Shown: positions 34,536 to 41,625 of the stretch, in pieces
Numbering within the stretch: position 1 is the stretch's first letter
How the letters are laid out: the number at the start of each line of letters is the position of its first letter
Assembly (NCBI GenBank): GCA_016715645.1
Contig: JADJZR010000006.1
Span: forward strand, 13,622-77,621
Length of the DNA: 64,000 nt
Reading direction: 5' to 3'
Source: Elusimicrobiota bacterium
GTDB lineage: Bacteria > Elusimicrobiota > Elusimicrobia > FEN-1173
Notes under the pieces: model-generated
Told to the model about the DNA's origin: nothing
Database searches by the model: none
The model's input: only the letters and a program-made list of their open reading frames with translations
Made by a program: the position numbers and the translations under genes

Positions 34536-34746
34536 TGAAATCGTGGCGAGAGAGCTGTCCCACGATCCGGGCCGGACGACCACCTTGAGGGCCGTGGATT
34601 CGCTGACCCCCGCTGTCCGCCAACAGATGCTGGATTTGCCCGCTCGACGGGTATCCATCTTGTTCAGCTATTTTGTCCACGCGGCCGTGAGCGAAGAAAT
34701 GGGCGGCGACCGCTTGACGTTCACCGCGAAAGATTTGGACGATTAG
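34536..34746 (+). pseudogene. Duplicated 3' fragment of the 30863-31668 gene
   Basis: Encodes only the C-terminal ~68 residues (VARELSHDPGRTTTLRAVDS ... FTAKDLDD), identical to those ending at 31668. It has no native start; it is left over from the segmental duplication. Confidence 0.85.
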
Positions 34747-34789
34747 AAATTATCCGCAAACAAATATATCGTATCGAAAGGAGATATTA

Positions 34790-35577
34790 ATGGGGAAGTT
34801 TCGAAAACATCTGTTGGCGACGGTGTTGGTGGGAATTGCGGTAACGGGATGGGCGCGGGTGAACAGGTTGGAGTCGTGGGCTCCGGGTTTTGACGCCAAT
34901 GTCTCTAGCCAAAAATGGAATCATGCTGTGTTTGCCCACGTGGCCAACAGCGGGGCTTATGGCACGGACACGACAGGATTGGGGTATTCGTTAACGACTC
35001 CCTATGGAAAAACTGGGAACTGGCTGGGACCTGGGGGATCAAGACCTTGGACTCGGAGGGGGTGTATGACGATTCGGGGATCACGGATTTGTCGTTTGGG
35101 GCTAAGGGGAAATTGCCGAAAGAGTGGATGGGCGACTCCCTGAAAGGGGTGGGGGAATTCGGCGTTTCGATCCCCACAGGGGATCCGGATCATGGGATCG
35201 GCGCGGGCGGGTTCGGCTTCTTTGGAAACGTCGGCATGACGGCGCCGCTTCGGGCGGTTCGAGGGTACGCCCAGCTGGGGATGAAACTGTACACGGAAGG
35301 ACGCAATACCCAATGGGGCAACACGCTCAGTTATTCGGCGGGAGGTATGTACTCGCTGGGGTCGGAGTGGATGCTGTCCGGAGACGTGCGCGTGTTGACC
35401 CACGCTAAAGACAAAATTGACGGAGTGACATTGCCCGACGCTGTCCAGGAAGCCTACCTGGCCCCCGGCGGCGTGTGGCACCCCGCGGATTTGCCCTTTG
35501 AAACCCAAGGCCTTCTGTTGATTGGTCTCACGGGTGACTCCTACGATTTCGGCCTCCAGGCCGGGGTTCGGTTTTAA
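34790..35577 (+). pseudogene. Outer-membrane beta-barrel protein, copy 2, frameshifted
   Basis: Copy of the 31712-32500 gene. The A6 run in CTATGGAAAAAACTGG is A5 here (near 35008), which shifts the frame and ends the product at 35143. The correct frame resumes at once and runs to 35577, ending VRF. Otherwise nearly identical, with the same Shine-Dalgarno. Could be real inactivation, an on/off homopolymer, or a sequencing error. Confidence 0.85.
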
Positions 35578-35652
35578 GGCTTGCATGCAACACCCCTTCT
35601 GAGAACCGTAATTCCAGCTGTCGTGTAATAACGTCCCCTAAGGGGGTGTATC

Positions 35653-36132
35653 CTATGCTGCTTTCCTTATTTCTCGGGATTCGTACTCTGGAAACATGAT
35701 AACGGCGGGGTGAACGCCGAAGGCCTTGGCCAACTGTTCTGCCCGATGTTTGCCGATGTCCACGCGGCCGTTTTCCAGTAGACTTAGATTTGTGGGACTG
35801 ATATTGGTCCCCGGCATCATCAGCTCATAGCGCACATTGCGGCCTTGGCCGTTGTGGTGCCATAGGAGGCCCTTTTCGATGAGATCAATGATTTCACGGT
35901 AGGCGGTGGCGCGGCTGGCTTTGGTCAGGCCGACGTAGTGCCGCGTGGTGAGGCCGGCGGAAAAGCCTGCTGGTTCGTCCAGTAACCGGCTGACGGCCTT
36001 GCGCTGGCGAGGGCTCAGCTTCACCGTGGCGTGGGTTTGCCAGAAAAAGGCCTTGTTCAGAACAAGGCCGATTATATTTTCCGAATGCGTGGGCCCTAAC
36101 GGCCAAACAACCAACCGTCGGGAACAGCCCAA
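35653..36132 (-). pseudogene. Chimeric remnant: Fic-protein C-terminus fused to HigA C-terminus
   Basis: One open frame. The 5' part (about 36064-35804) encodes KLSPRQRKAVSRLLDEPAGF, GLTTRHYVGLTKASRATAYREI and DLIEKGLLWHHNGQGRNVRYEL, the winged-helix tail of a Fic/DUF4172-type AMP-transferase. From 35803 it switches to ISPTNLSLLENGRVDIGKHR... of the duplicated higA. The junction is exactly the end of the segmental duplication. The catalytic Fic domain (HPFxxGNG) is absent. Probably non-functional; the first codons overlap the neighbouring ATPase gene. Confidence 0.7.
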
Positions 36133-37331
36133 ATGCGGCGATCTAATTTTTGGATGGTTGTGCCAGGGTAAACAATCAGTCCTCCGCGCGCGCCGGGATT
36201 ATCTTCGAGGAATGATTTCAATCCGGTCATCATTCGTGGACTTAACTTGGGAGATGCTTTGGCTCCCAGAGCCCACACGTCCCCACCCATTTCCAAAACC
36301 GCATCCACTTCCGCTCCGTCGGCTGTCCGCCAGTGGTAAAGATTGAAAATAGAATCCCGGTGGGCCAAGACCTTCATCGTTTCCATCACAACAAACGATT
36401 CATAGAGCGGTCCCAGGTTACCTGATTCAGCGAGCGCGGTAAAATGGGGACGGATCCCCATAGCGTGCCGAGCCAAGCCCGGGTCCACCGCGTGCCATTT
36501 CGGATGTTTAATGAGCCGCTTTGAGGGGTTTCTTGAAAAAGGTTCCAAACGGATCGTCACCATCATCGCGTCAAGTATGTCGGCATAGGATTGAAGCGTC
36601 GGGAGAGAAACCCCAACCAGCGGCGCCAGGGCGTTCAGGTTAACAGTTTGACTTGTCCGCATCAATGCCAAACGGGCAAATGTTTCAAAGGCGCCGATAT
36701 CTCTCAACCGAAAATGTTCGCTGACCAAAGGCGCGACATAAGTGGTTGTGTAATCTCTAAACCACATATCTTTATCCGCGGAATTTAGTCCCGCAAGAGG
36801 AGGAAACCCACCTTCGACAAGAAAGGATTCCCGGGATCGACGCCAGGCCAACGCCTGTCGAGACATGGAAGCCATCGGCCGAGAAAGAGAGTTTAATTGC
36901 AGAAGACCTGGATCTCCTCCCTCTTCGCCCCAAGCGAACGGATAAACGCGCAAAAGGTGAACACGGCCCGCGAGGGTTTCCCGAATGCGGTTTAGCATCA
37001 GGTAATTTCCAGATGTCGCCAATAAAATCCGGGAGGGCGTCTTTCCTCCCTCATCCACCAAAACTTTCACGGCGTCGAAAATCTCTGGGACTTTGGCCGC
37101 CTCGTCGATGACAAGCATGCGCGCCGTGTCGCGATGAGCGCGCAAGAAAGAGACGGGATCGTGTCGAGCCTCTGCCCGAACAAGAGGGTCGTCAAAATCA
37201 ATAAAAACCCCCGCCCCATTCACAAGCCGGCGAAGGAGCGTTGTTTTTCCCGCTTGACGCGGTCCCAGCAAGGCAGAGCACCGCCATTTATGAATGGAAC
37301 CCATCAATGGGGTGGACAGTGTTCTCAGCAT
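36096..37331 (-). CDS. AAA-type ATPase with DUF4143-like C-terminus (second, divergent)
   Basis: 411-aa protein. Walker A ALLGPRQAGKTTLLRR (about 21-36), Walker B MLVIDEAAKVPEIFDAVKVL (about 70-89), sensor ILLATSGNYLMLNRIRETLAGR, and C-terminal HWRTADGAEVDAVLEMGGDVWALGAKAS, where the usual Lys of the nuclease-like ExK is Ala-Lys shifted. Not closely related to the 33335 protein. I prefer ATG 37331 (MLRTLSTPLMG) over 37337, because TACGAT lies exactly six nt upstream of it. The gene is preceded by a 28-bp perfect palindrome. Confidence 0.83.
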   Translation of the reverse strand: MLRTLSTPLMGSIHKWRCSALLGPRQAGKTTLLRRLVNGAGVFIDFDDPLVRAEARHDPVSFLRAHRDTARMLVIDEAAKVPEIFDAVKVLVDEGGKTPSRILLATSGNYLMLNRIRETLAGRVHLLRVYPFAWGEEGGDPGLLQLNSLSRPMASMSRQALAWRRSRESFLVEGGFPPLAGLNSADKDMWFRDYTTTYVAPLVSEHFRLRDIGAFETFARLALMRTSQTVNLNALAPLVGVSLPTLQSYADILDAMMVTIRLEPFSRNPSKRLIKHPKWHAVDPGLARHAMGIRPHFTALAESGNLGPLYESFVVMETMKVLAHRDSIFNLYHWRTADGAEVDAVLEMGGDVWALGAKASPKLSPRMMTGLKSFLEDNPGARGGLIVYPGTTIQKLDRRIWAVPDGWLFGR

Positions 37332-37337
37332 GGACAT

Positions 37338-37366
37338 ATCGTAGCAAATGTATGTTTAATTTTAAA
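37338..37366 (-). promoter_or_regulatory. Promoter of the 36096-37331 ATPase gene, leaderless layout
   Basis: On the minus strand: TTTAAA (37366-37361), 17 nt, TACGAT (37343-37338), six nt, ATG 37331. The -35 lies inside the large palindrome. Confidence 0.5.
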
Positions 37367-37381
37367 GCTTTAAAATTAAAC
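37354..37381. promoter_or_regulatory. 28-bp perfect palindrome, probable operator
   Basis: GTTTAATTTTAAAG followed by its exact complement CTTTAAAATTAAAC. It covers the -35 of the ATPase gene at 37331 (minus), so binding of a repressor would block transcription. It might also be part of a mobile-element end; no second copy was seen in the window. Confidence 0.6.
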
Positions 37382-37388
37382 TTTATTC

Positions 37389-37470
37389 CTTGCCGCTAAA
37401 CGCCACACCGTCCACCTCAAAAGGTCCCGCCGCCCGCCACCGGAAGAAGCCTCGTCCCGGCTATTTTTTA
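37389..37470 (+). pseudogene. Transposase-derived fragment (copy related to 39640-39720)
   Basis: Reads LAAKRHTVHLKRSRRPPPEEASS, matching LADKRHTSDLKEPRRPPFEE at 39640-39720. Both look like the basic linker of a DDE transposase that follows a DUF4338 domain. Only a short remnant remains. The rest of 37382-38296 has no intact gene: an orphan dyad (37619-37639), repeats R1 and R2, and a surface-protein fragment. Confidence 0.35.
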
Positions 37471-37618
37471 TTGGGAGAAAAACCGGGTGGCCGAAACCTT
37501 GTAGGCGTTTTTTCCAGCGAGAGAAGCCACGCAATAACAATAGACTCCATTCGCCGGTTTAGCATGAGCCAACGCTACATCAAATGGGTTTTAATGTCGA
37601 CTAAAATGAACGATTGTG

Positions 37619-37639
37619 CGTTTTAGTCCGACTAAAACG
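37619..37639. repeat. Orphan near-palindrome CGTTTTAGTC/CGACTAAAACG
   Basis: 21-nt near-perfect dyad within a larger imperfect inverted repeat (GTCGACTAAAATGAACGAT ... GATCATTCATTTTGGTC, 37593-37654). Resembles operators in front of island ATPase genes, but no gene follows; probably the remains of a lost module. Confidence 0.4.
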
Positions 37640-37655
37640 ATCATTCATTTTGGTC

Positions 37656-37815
37656 TGGCTCCCCTCTTGGGAGGCAGGTCGCAGAGCTCCCGGCGGTTTC
37701 CGGCCTAGCGGCCTTCAACCATTTCTCGGGCTCCCATGCCCGAGTCACACCAACCCCGGGGGCGGTCTCTCCCACGAGACATTTCCGCTAGCGCGGTCAC
37801 CAGAGGCGCTGATGC
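37656..37815 (+). repeat. Interspersed repeat R1, copy a
   Basis: Core TTTCCGGCCTAGCGGCCTTC and AACCATTTCTCGGGCTCCC (37697-37735), followed by a GCCCGAGTCACACCAA segment and GGGGGCGG. Also at 44650-44775 (same orientation) and 42040-42120 (inverted). GGCC-rich inner dyads. No coding capacity. Confidence 0.8.
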
Positions 37816-37887
37816 GAGGGCAGGTGGAGGGGTCTGGGCTGTTGCCTGTTTCATTATAAAGATTCAGGCTTCGTCCATGTCCGTTTG

Positions 37888-37978
37888 TCCTTCATTCCGA
37901 CCAACTCCAAGCCGCAATGTCGTGAGTGGTCGACCCCCTGAACATGTCCGGTAAGTCAATTAGTATACTCCGTCCCTG
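37888..37978 (+). repeat. Interspersed repeat R2, copy b
   Basis: CCTTCATTCCG, AACTCCAAGCCGCAATGTCGTGAGTGGT, ACATGTCCGGTAAGTCAATTAGTATACTCCGTCCC; same layout as copy a at 33165-33278. Confidence 0.8.
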
Positions 37979-38009
37979 TTACCCGTTAACAGTTATTCCA
38001 CGAATCAAT

Positions 38010-38230
38010 GCTCCCCCGCCTTGGGGGACCTGAGCAACGGGACCGATACCGGTTACGTGGTTGGGGGATCGACGGTTCTGTGGGGTCATAGCTGGACGGT
38101 GGCGGAGACCACCAGCACGACGCCACCGAACGCGACCACGGTGACGTGCGCAACGACCACGCAAACGCCGGGGACAGTGGAATCGACGTCACCGCTCAGT
38201 AAGGAAAGCTACGCTGATCAATTGAATGAA
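38010..38230 (+). pseudogene. Fragment of a giant FN3-type surface protein
   Basis: In one frame it reads GGSTVLWGHSWTVAETTSTT then PPNATTVTCATTTQTPGTVES. These match AGGSTDLWGRSWTVAETTS and PSNATTVTVATASVTPNAAES of the gene at 45548, but with the intervening domain deleted. No start, no signal peptide; debris. Confidence 0.6.
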
Positions 38231-38296
38231 CCGCGATTTGGTTCTGCTGACAAAACAGAATAACGGAGTTCCCATGAGGTCGGCGTTGTCCCCGCC

Positions 38297-38325
38297 TTGA
38301 CATGTAGTGATGTTTACGTTACAAT
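38297..38325 (+). promoter_or_regulatory. Promoter of the 38332 toxin-antitoxin pair, leaderless layout
   Basis: TTGACA (38297-38302), exactly 17 nt, TACAAT (38320-38325), six nt (AAAGGC), GTG 38332. Consensus-like on all counts; transcription would begin at the G of GTG. Confidence 0.75.
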
Positions 38326-38331
38326 AAAGGC

Positions 38332-38661
38332 GTGCGCGATCAACTTGAGGTATTACGATATCAGATGGTTGATGGGGAACAACCCTACACAGCCTGGGTG
38401 CGTGGACTTAAGGACCGTCGTGCGGCGAACCTCATTCAAGCTCGCGTGGACCGGTTGGAGAGCGGGTACTTTGGAACCGTGCGCCACATTGATGGAAAAG
38501 TTTGGGAAATGAAGATTGATTTTGGGCCTGGCTATCGCGTGTATTATCTTCGGGATGGCCATCGTATCGTGATCCTCCTAAGCGGAGGAGACAAAAGCTC
38601 GCAAGAGAGGGACATCCGCCGCGCGGGACAATACGCGGCCGATTACGGGAGGAGAAAATGA
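38332..38661 (+). CDS. RelE/HigB-type toxin (addiction module killer family)
   Basis: 109-aa basic protein (GTG start) with VRGLKDRRAANLIQARVDRLESG, VWEMKIDFGPGYRVYYLRDGHRIVILLSGGDKSSQERDI. The GYRVYY and LLsGGDKssQ..DI.rA blocks are diagnostic of the phage-derived Gp49-like/HigB killer proteins, predicted ribosome-dependent mRNA interferases. It overlaps the antitoxin gene by 4 bp. The promoter upstream predicts a leaderless message. Confidence 0.85.
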   Translation: MRDQLEVLRYQMVDGEQPYTAWVRGLKDRRAANLIQARVDRLESGYFGTVRHIDGKVWEMKIDFGPGYRVYYLRDGHRIVILLSGGDKSSQERDIRRAGQYAADYGRRK

Positions 38662-38981
38662 ATCGATTGCCGCCTTACGTTTCACACGCCGATGAACGGA
38701 TCAAAGAGCTTCGGGATCCGGAGGAAGCGATGCATTACCTGAACGCGTGCGCGCAAATTGCTTTCGAGGAAGGAGAACCGGACACTATTCTGATGGGGAT
38801 TTACAACGTGGCCCGGGCCCAAGGTCTCACCACCATCGCCAAACGGGCCCATCTCCATCGTGAGACGCTCAGCCGGATGCTCTCAAAAAAAGGGAATCCG
38901 GAATGGAATAGTTTGTTTCGGTTGTTGAAGGCGCTTAAAGTAAAAACAAGATTTGAAACAATCACACTCGCCGCCGCGTAA
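38658..38981 (+). CDS. HigA-like antitoxin of the killer-protein module
   Basis: 107-aa protein with an N-terminal LRDPEEAMHYLNACAQIAFEEGEPDTILMGI region and a helix-turn-helix (GLTTIAKRAHLHRETLSRMLSKKGNPEWNSLFRLLKAL, about 55-92), the addiction-module antidote family. Overlaps the toxin by ATGA; AGGAGA precedes it. Expected to repress its own operon. Confidence 0.83.
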   Translation: MNRLPPYVSHADERIKELRDPEEAMHYLNACAQIAFEEGEPDTILMGIYNVARAQGLTTIAKRAHLHRETLSRMLSKKGNPEWNSLFRLLKALKVKTRFETITLAAA

Positions 38982-39008
38982 GTTTGTGCTTGGTTGCTGA
39001 CAGAGACA

Positions 39009-39230
39009 AAGGAATCGATCAATCAATTTCTTGTGCCTTACCCAACCTTCGGGCACCATTGCCGCGATGTCGCTTGCGTCCTTGGCATTGAATCGTTTCA
39101 ATTTGGAAATCACAACGTTAGCAACATCCAGGACGTCTATTTCAAAATGATTAAGGCGGCGGTTCCCTCTTGTCCATTCCTGACAAGGACGGGAATCGTA
39201 GTCCCCAACACTGGCGGGAAAAAGGCTCAA
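39009..39230 (-). pseudogene. Nucleotidyltransferase-like (DUF6036 type) 3' fragment
   Basis: Minus-strand frame reads FEIDVLDVANVVISKLKRFN then AKDASDIAAMVPEGWVRHKKLIDRF, the helical C-terminal region of DUF6036-type nucleotidyltransferases, where VLD...LA.SKL.R...RD..DI is typical. No N-terminal catalytic part is recognisable. The rest of 38982-39330 has no other gene. Confidence 0.45.
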
Positions 39231-39330
39231 ATACCTTGTCCATGCCGCGGATGGACGATTGTTGGCCACCCTCGGATGGAGTTTCCCGGTCTGGAAACAG
39301 AAACCCCGCGATCGCGCCATCGGCAGTACC

Positions 39331-39734
39331 CCCGCGCTTAGACGTCGGAACCTCTCCCTCATCGCCAACAACAATCGGTTCCTTATCCTTTCCTGGGTCC
39401 GCGTGCCTCACCTCGCCTCCCATATCCTCTCCCGGGACTGAACTCTTCGCAATGGCCATCCCATCCTGCTACCGGAAACGTTCATCGACCCCCGACGATT
39501 CACCGGCGCCTGTTATCGGGCCCCCAACGACTGGCCGAACGGTTGGAAGAAAAAATTCTTGGCGCTGCAAGTGCGAAACGTCAAGCCATCGAACGCCTCC
39601 GCCGCCAAAAACGCCGACGCGGCCGGCGCGCCCGGGAAAAAATGCTCGCCGACAAACGCCACACTTCCGACCTCAAAGAACCCCGCCGGCCGCCCTTTGA
39701 AGAAACGGAGTCTCCGTCATCTGGCGAAAAATGA
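39331..39734 (+). pseudogene. Decayed DUF4338 (DruA-type)/transposase gene
   Basis: Frame starting near 39340 reads NLSLIANNNRFLILSWVRVP then HLASHILSRD, a stop at 39439, then HPILLPETFIDPRRFTGACY and RAPNDW. These blocks match DUF4338, the domain of Druantia DruA and of some transposase-associated proteins (RFLILPWVRVPxLASH, ETFVDPxRFxGTCYRAANW). The following basic segment (39543-39734, RRQKRRRGRRAREKMLADKR) resembles a DDE-transposase linker. Several stops and shifts; not functional. Confidence 0.55.
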
Positions 39735-39735
39735 C

Positions 39736-39760
39736 AAGTCAATTAGTATACTCCGTCCCC
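39736..39760 (+). repeat. Interspersed repeat R2, copy c (3' end only)
   Basis: AAGTCAATTAGTATACTCCG plus TCCCC, identical to the ends of copies a and b; lies just upstream of the BrnT/BrnA promoter. Confidence 0.75.
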
Positions 39761-39775
39761 GATAATAACGGGGCC

Positions 39776-39804
39776 TTGACTTATGTATATATCAAACATA
39801 TACT
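39776..39804 (+). promoter_or_regulatory. BrnT/BrnA promoter with overlapping operator, leaderless layout
   Basis: TTGACT (39776-39781), 17 nt, TATACT (39799-39804), six nt, ATG 39811. The dyad GTATAT/ATATAC (39785-39790/39798-39803) overlaps the -10, fitting repression by the BrnA-containing complex. Confidence 0.7.
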
Positions 39805-39810
39805 TGTCTT

Positions 39811-40122
39811 ATGCTTGATTATTACGCTCTCTTGCTGGGATGTGCCGGATTTGAATGGGACAAAGGAAATTTAGACAAGAATTGGCTCAAGCACCGAGTC
39901 GCGCCGTATGAGTGCGAACAGATCTTTTTCAATCAGCCGTTGATTGTGGCTGAGGACGAGAGGCATTCTCGGAGCGAACCGAGGTTCTTCGCTCTTGGAC
40001 AGACCGACGCCGGCAGACCTCTATTTGCCGTATTTACGGTACGACGCCATTTGATTCGTGTCATTTCCGCGCGGGACATGAGCGCCAAAGAACGGGGGGC
40101 TTACAAAAACCATGAAGAATAA
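39811..40122 (+). CDS. brnT: BrnT-family toxin
   Basis: 103-aa protein. FEWDKGNLDKNWLKHRVAPYECEQIFFNQPLIV is the BrnT signature (FEWD..K...N..KH.v...E...vF), followed by SEPRFFALGQTDAGRPLFAVFTVRRHLIRVISARDMSAKERGAY, where RVISAR.m...E...Y is the conserved end. RelE-fold ribonuclease expected. Overlaps the BrnA gene by 11 bp. Confidence 0.9.
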   Translation: MLDYYALLLGCAGFEWDKGNLDKNWLKHRVAPYECEQIFFNQPLIVAEDERHSRSEPRFFALGQTDAGRPLFAVFTVRRHLIRVISARDMSAKERGAYKNHEE

Positions 40123-40387
40123 AATCCCACAATTCAAGAACGAAGCGGAGGAGCGGGCCTTCTGGTCTTCCCACGACTCCACGGAGTTCGTTGATTGGAA
40201 CAAGGCCCGCAAGACCGTGTTGGCCAAGTTAAGGCCATCTGTTAAGTCCATTTCCATCCGTCTTCCTGAATCCATGCTTGAGGAACTCAGGCTGTTAGCC
40301 AATAAACGAGATGTCCCCTATCAGTCTCTTTTGAAAATGTATCTGGCTGACCGGCTCGAATCTGAACTAAAGCATTCACACGCCTAG
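40112..40387 (+). CDS. brnA: BrnA/CopG-like antitoxin
   Basis: 91-aa protein: IPQFKNEAEERAFWSSHDST then FVDWNKARK, followed by ribbon-helix-helix KSISIRLPESMLEELRLLANKRDVPYQSLLKMYLADRL (about 51-85). The FWxxHDSTxxxDW opening is typical of the antitoxins paired with BrnT. Expected to bind BrnT and repress the operon. Confidence 0.9.
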   Translation: MKNKIPQFKNEAEERAFWSSHDSTEFVDWNKARKTVLAKLRPSVKSISIRLPESMLEELRLLANKRDVPYQSLLKMYLADRLESELKHSHA

Positions 40388-40593
40388 ATCGCCCAACAAG
40401 GCGCTCCAGCCGACGCGGGCACGGGTGGCTCCAGGGGTATAGTTGCATGACCAACGTTTTGTTTCAACCGCCATCCGTCCTCGCACCTTGAAATCGCCTC
40501 GAATCTGGGGCACAAAAAAACCCATTCTATGCCGTAGCTGGGAAATTCCGTAAGACCGAGAACAACTAACAATACAATTAAGCAAGACGGTCC

Positions 40594-40925
40594 GTGTGCC
40601 ACGAGAAGTATCAACTGTGTTCCTGATGAGGGAAGGCCCCTCGGCGTCGGCTTGCACGAGCAGGTGTCAAACTCGCCTTGAGCGTCTTGGTCGAAAAGGA
40701 CCGGTCGTGAGCGTGAAAGTGAGGTGAAGGCAGAGGAGATGAGCGAAAGCAAACCGCTAAACATGCGTCGAAATTATTTAGATGATGTTAAAACCAGAGT
40801 CTGGACGTGAACTCTGGGACGAGCATGGCGGAAGCGTGCGTATGGGCCTCCTCAATTACTCTACGGCTAATCACAGGCACTTGAAAACAGGCGGAGGGGA
40901 TCGACGGAGTGGGGGAGCGGAAAAG
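40594..40925 (+). ncRNA. Truncated group II intron (5' domains only)
   Basis: Begins with GTGTGCC, fitting the GUGYG intron 5' end. It contains blocks I associate with domain I of bacterial group II introns: CACGAGCAGGTGTCAAACTC (40656-40675), GGTGAAGGCAGAGGAGATGAGCGAAAGC, CCGCTAAACATGCG, and CCAGAGTCTGGACGTGAACTCTGGGA. No reverse transcriptase ORF and no domain V (AGCC...GUUC hairpin) follow; the sequence runs into the nucleotidyltransferase gene end. The rest of 40388-40593 shows no gene. Confidence 0.5.
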
Positions 40926-40935
40926 GGAGGGGATT

Positions 40936-41625
40936 TCAGGCAGGGGCGGTCAGGAGAGTGTGGAGATCGATGTCGGTCGTTGGGTCCAGACCTTTGAGGA
41001 CTTTCTTTTGCCAGGGGGAGGGGAGGCGGTTGAAGGTTTTATGGATGCGTGGAGCATCGCCTTTTTGGATGAGGGCGCGGAGAAGGTCGACGGCCATTTG
41101 GTGATCTTTGATGGATTTGTCTTTGTTTTTGCGGCGTTGGGCAATGATTAATTTATGGAGAGAGAAAGGGGCGGGGTGAGGAAGTGTAATCGTGAAATCC
41201 TCAACATCCGCTTGGATGACGTCGTCCATGAGGAGGGTTGGGAATCGTAGAGCGACGGCGTTCATCCCCAATTTCGGGAGCGCCACGGGATCATCTTGGC
41301 CCGCGCCACGTTCGGGAACCAGGAACTCCAAGACCAAGTCGGGGTGATTGAGACGGAGCAAACCATTCGAGTTGCGCACCACGGTAAAACCCAAGTCTTC
41401 GACCAAGCGCGGGACGTCAACCACTTCTTTGAATTTCGAGGGACGCGGAACGAGGAAATCAATGTCCCGCGTTCGGAGAGAGGGGAGGTCCACACCCGTA
41501 GAACGAAAAAATCCCTCGTAGAAAACCACGCACCAACTGCCGATCAGCACCAGATGGTCCAGGAGGCCGGCACGGTTAAACCGACGGAGGATGTTGAGGC
41601 AAAGATCAAATTGGCTCTTTTCCAC
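40936..41625 (-). CDS. Nucleotidyltransferase-fold protein (GSU2403-like)
   Basis: 229-aa protein with LIGSWCVVFYEGFFRSTGVDLPSLRTRDIDFLVPRP (about 26-61): a G-S motif followed by the acidic pair of a minimal nucleotidyltransferase (RDIDFLV). A helical C-terminus follows (FSLHKLIIAQRRKNKDKSIKDHQMAVDLLRAL). This family occurs as two-gene modules with a small partner, like the 41606 gene, and is suspected to be toxin-antitoxin-like. It overlaps that gene by 20 bp. Substrate unknown. Confidence 0.75.
   Translation of the reverse strand: MEKSQFDLCLNILRRFNRAGLLDHLVLIGSWCVVFYEGFFRSTGVDLPSLRTRDIDFLVPRPSKFKEVVDVPRLVEDLGFTVVRNSNGLLRLNHPDLVLEFLVPERGAGQDDPVALPKLGMNAVALRFPTLLMDDVIQADVEDFTITLPHPAPFSLHKLIIAQRRKNKDKSIKDHQMAVDLLRALIQKGDAPRIHKTFNRLPSPWQKKVLKGLDPTTDIDLHTLLTAPA

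Larger units (their letters stand above)
34536..35803 (+). repeat. Segmental duplication, copy 2 (1.27 kb)
   Basis: Second copy of 31458-32726 with a constant offset of 3078 nt, dropping to 3077 after a one-A deletion near 35010. Only a handful of substitutions are visible, so the event is recent relative to the decay of neighbouring genes. Confidence 0.95.

Noticed and set aside
39170..39700. 176-codon + strand frame rich in Pro/Ser/Thr
   Set aside because: It is out of frame with the recognisable DUF4338 blocks and has no start signal.
40388..40450. Integron attC-like GCCCAACAAGGCGCTCCAGCCGACG directly after brnA
   Set aside because: No matching GTTRGGY end or complementary right arm within 150 nt and no second site in the window, so an integron cassette cannot be supported.
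40782..40997. Short + strand open frame over the intron fragment
   Set aside because: Better explained by the group II intron RNA and by antisense reading of the nucleotidyltransferase 3' end.
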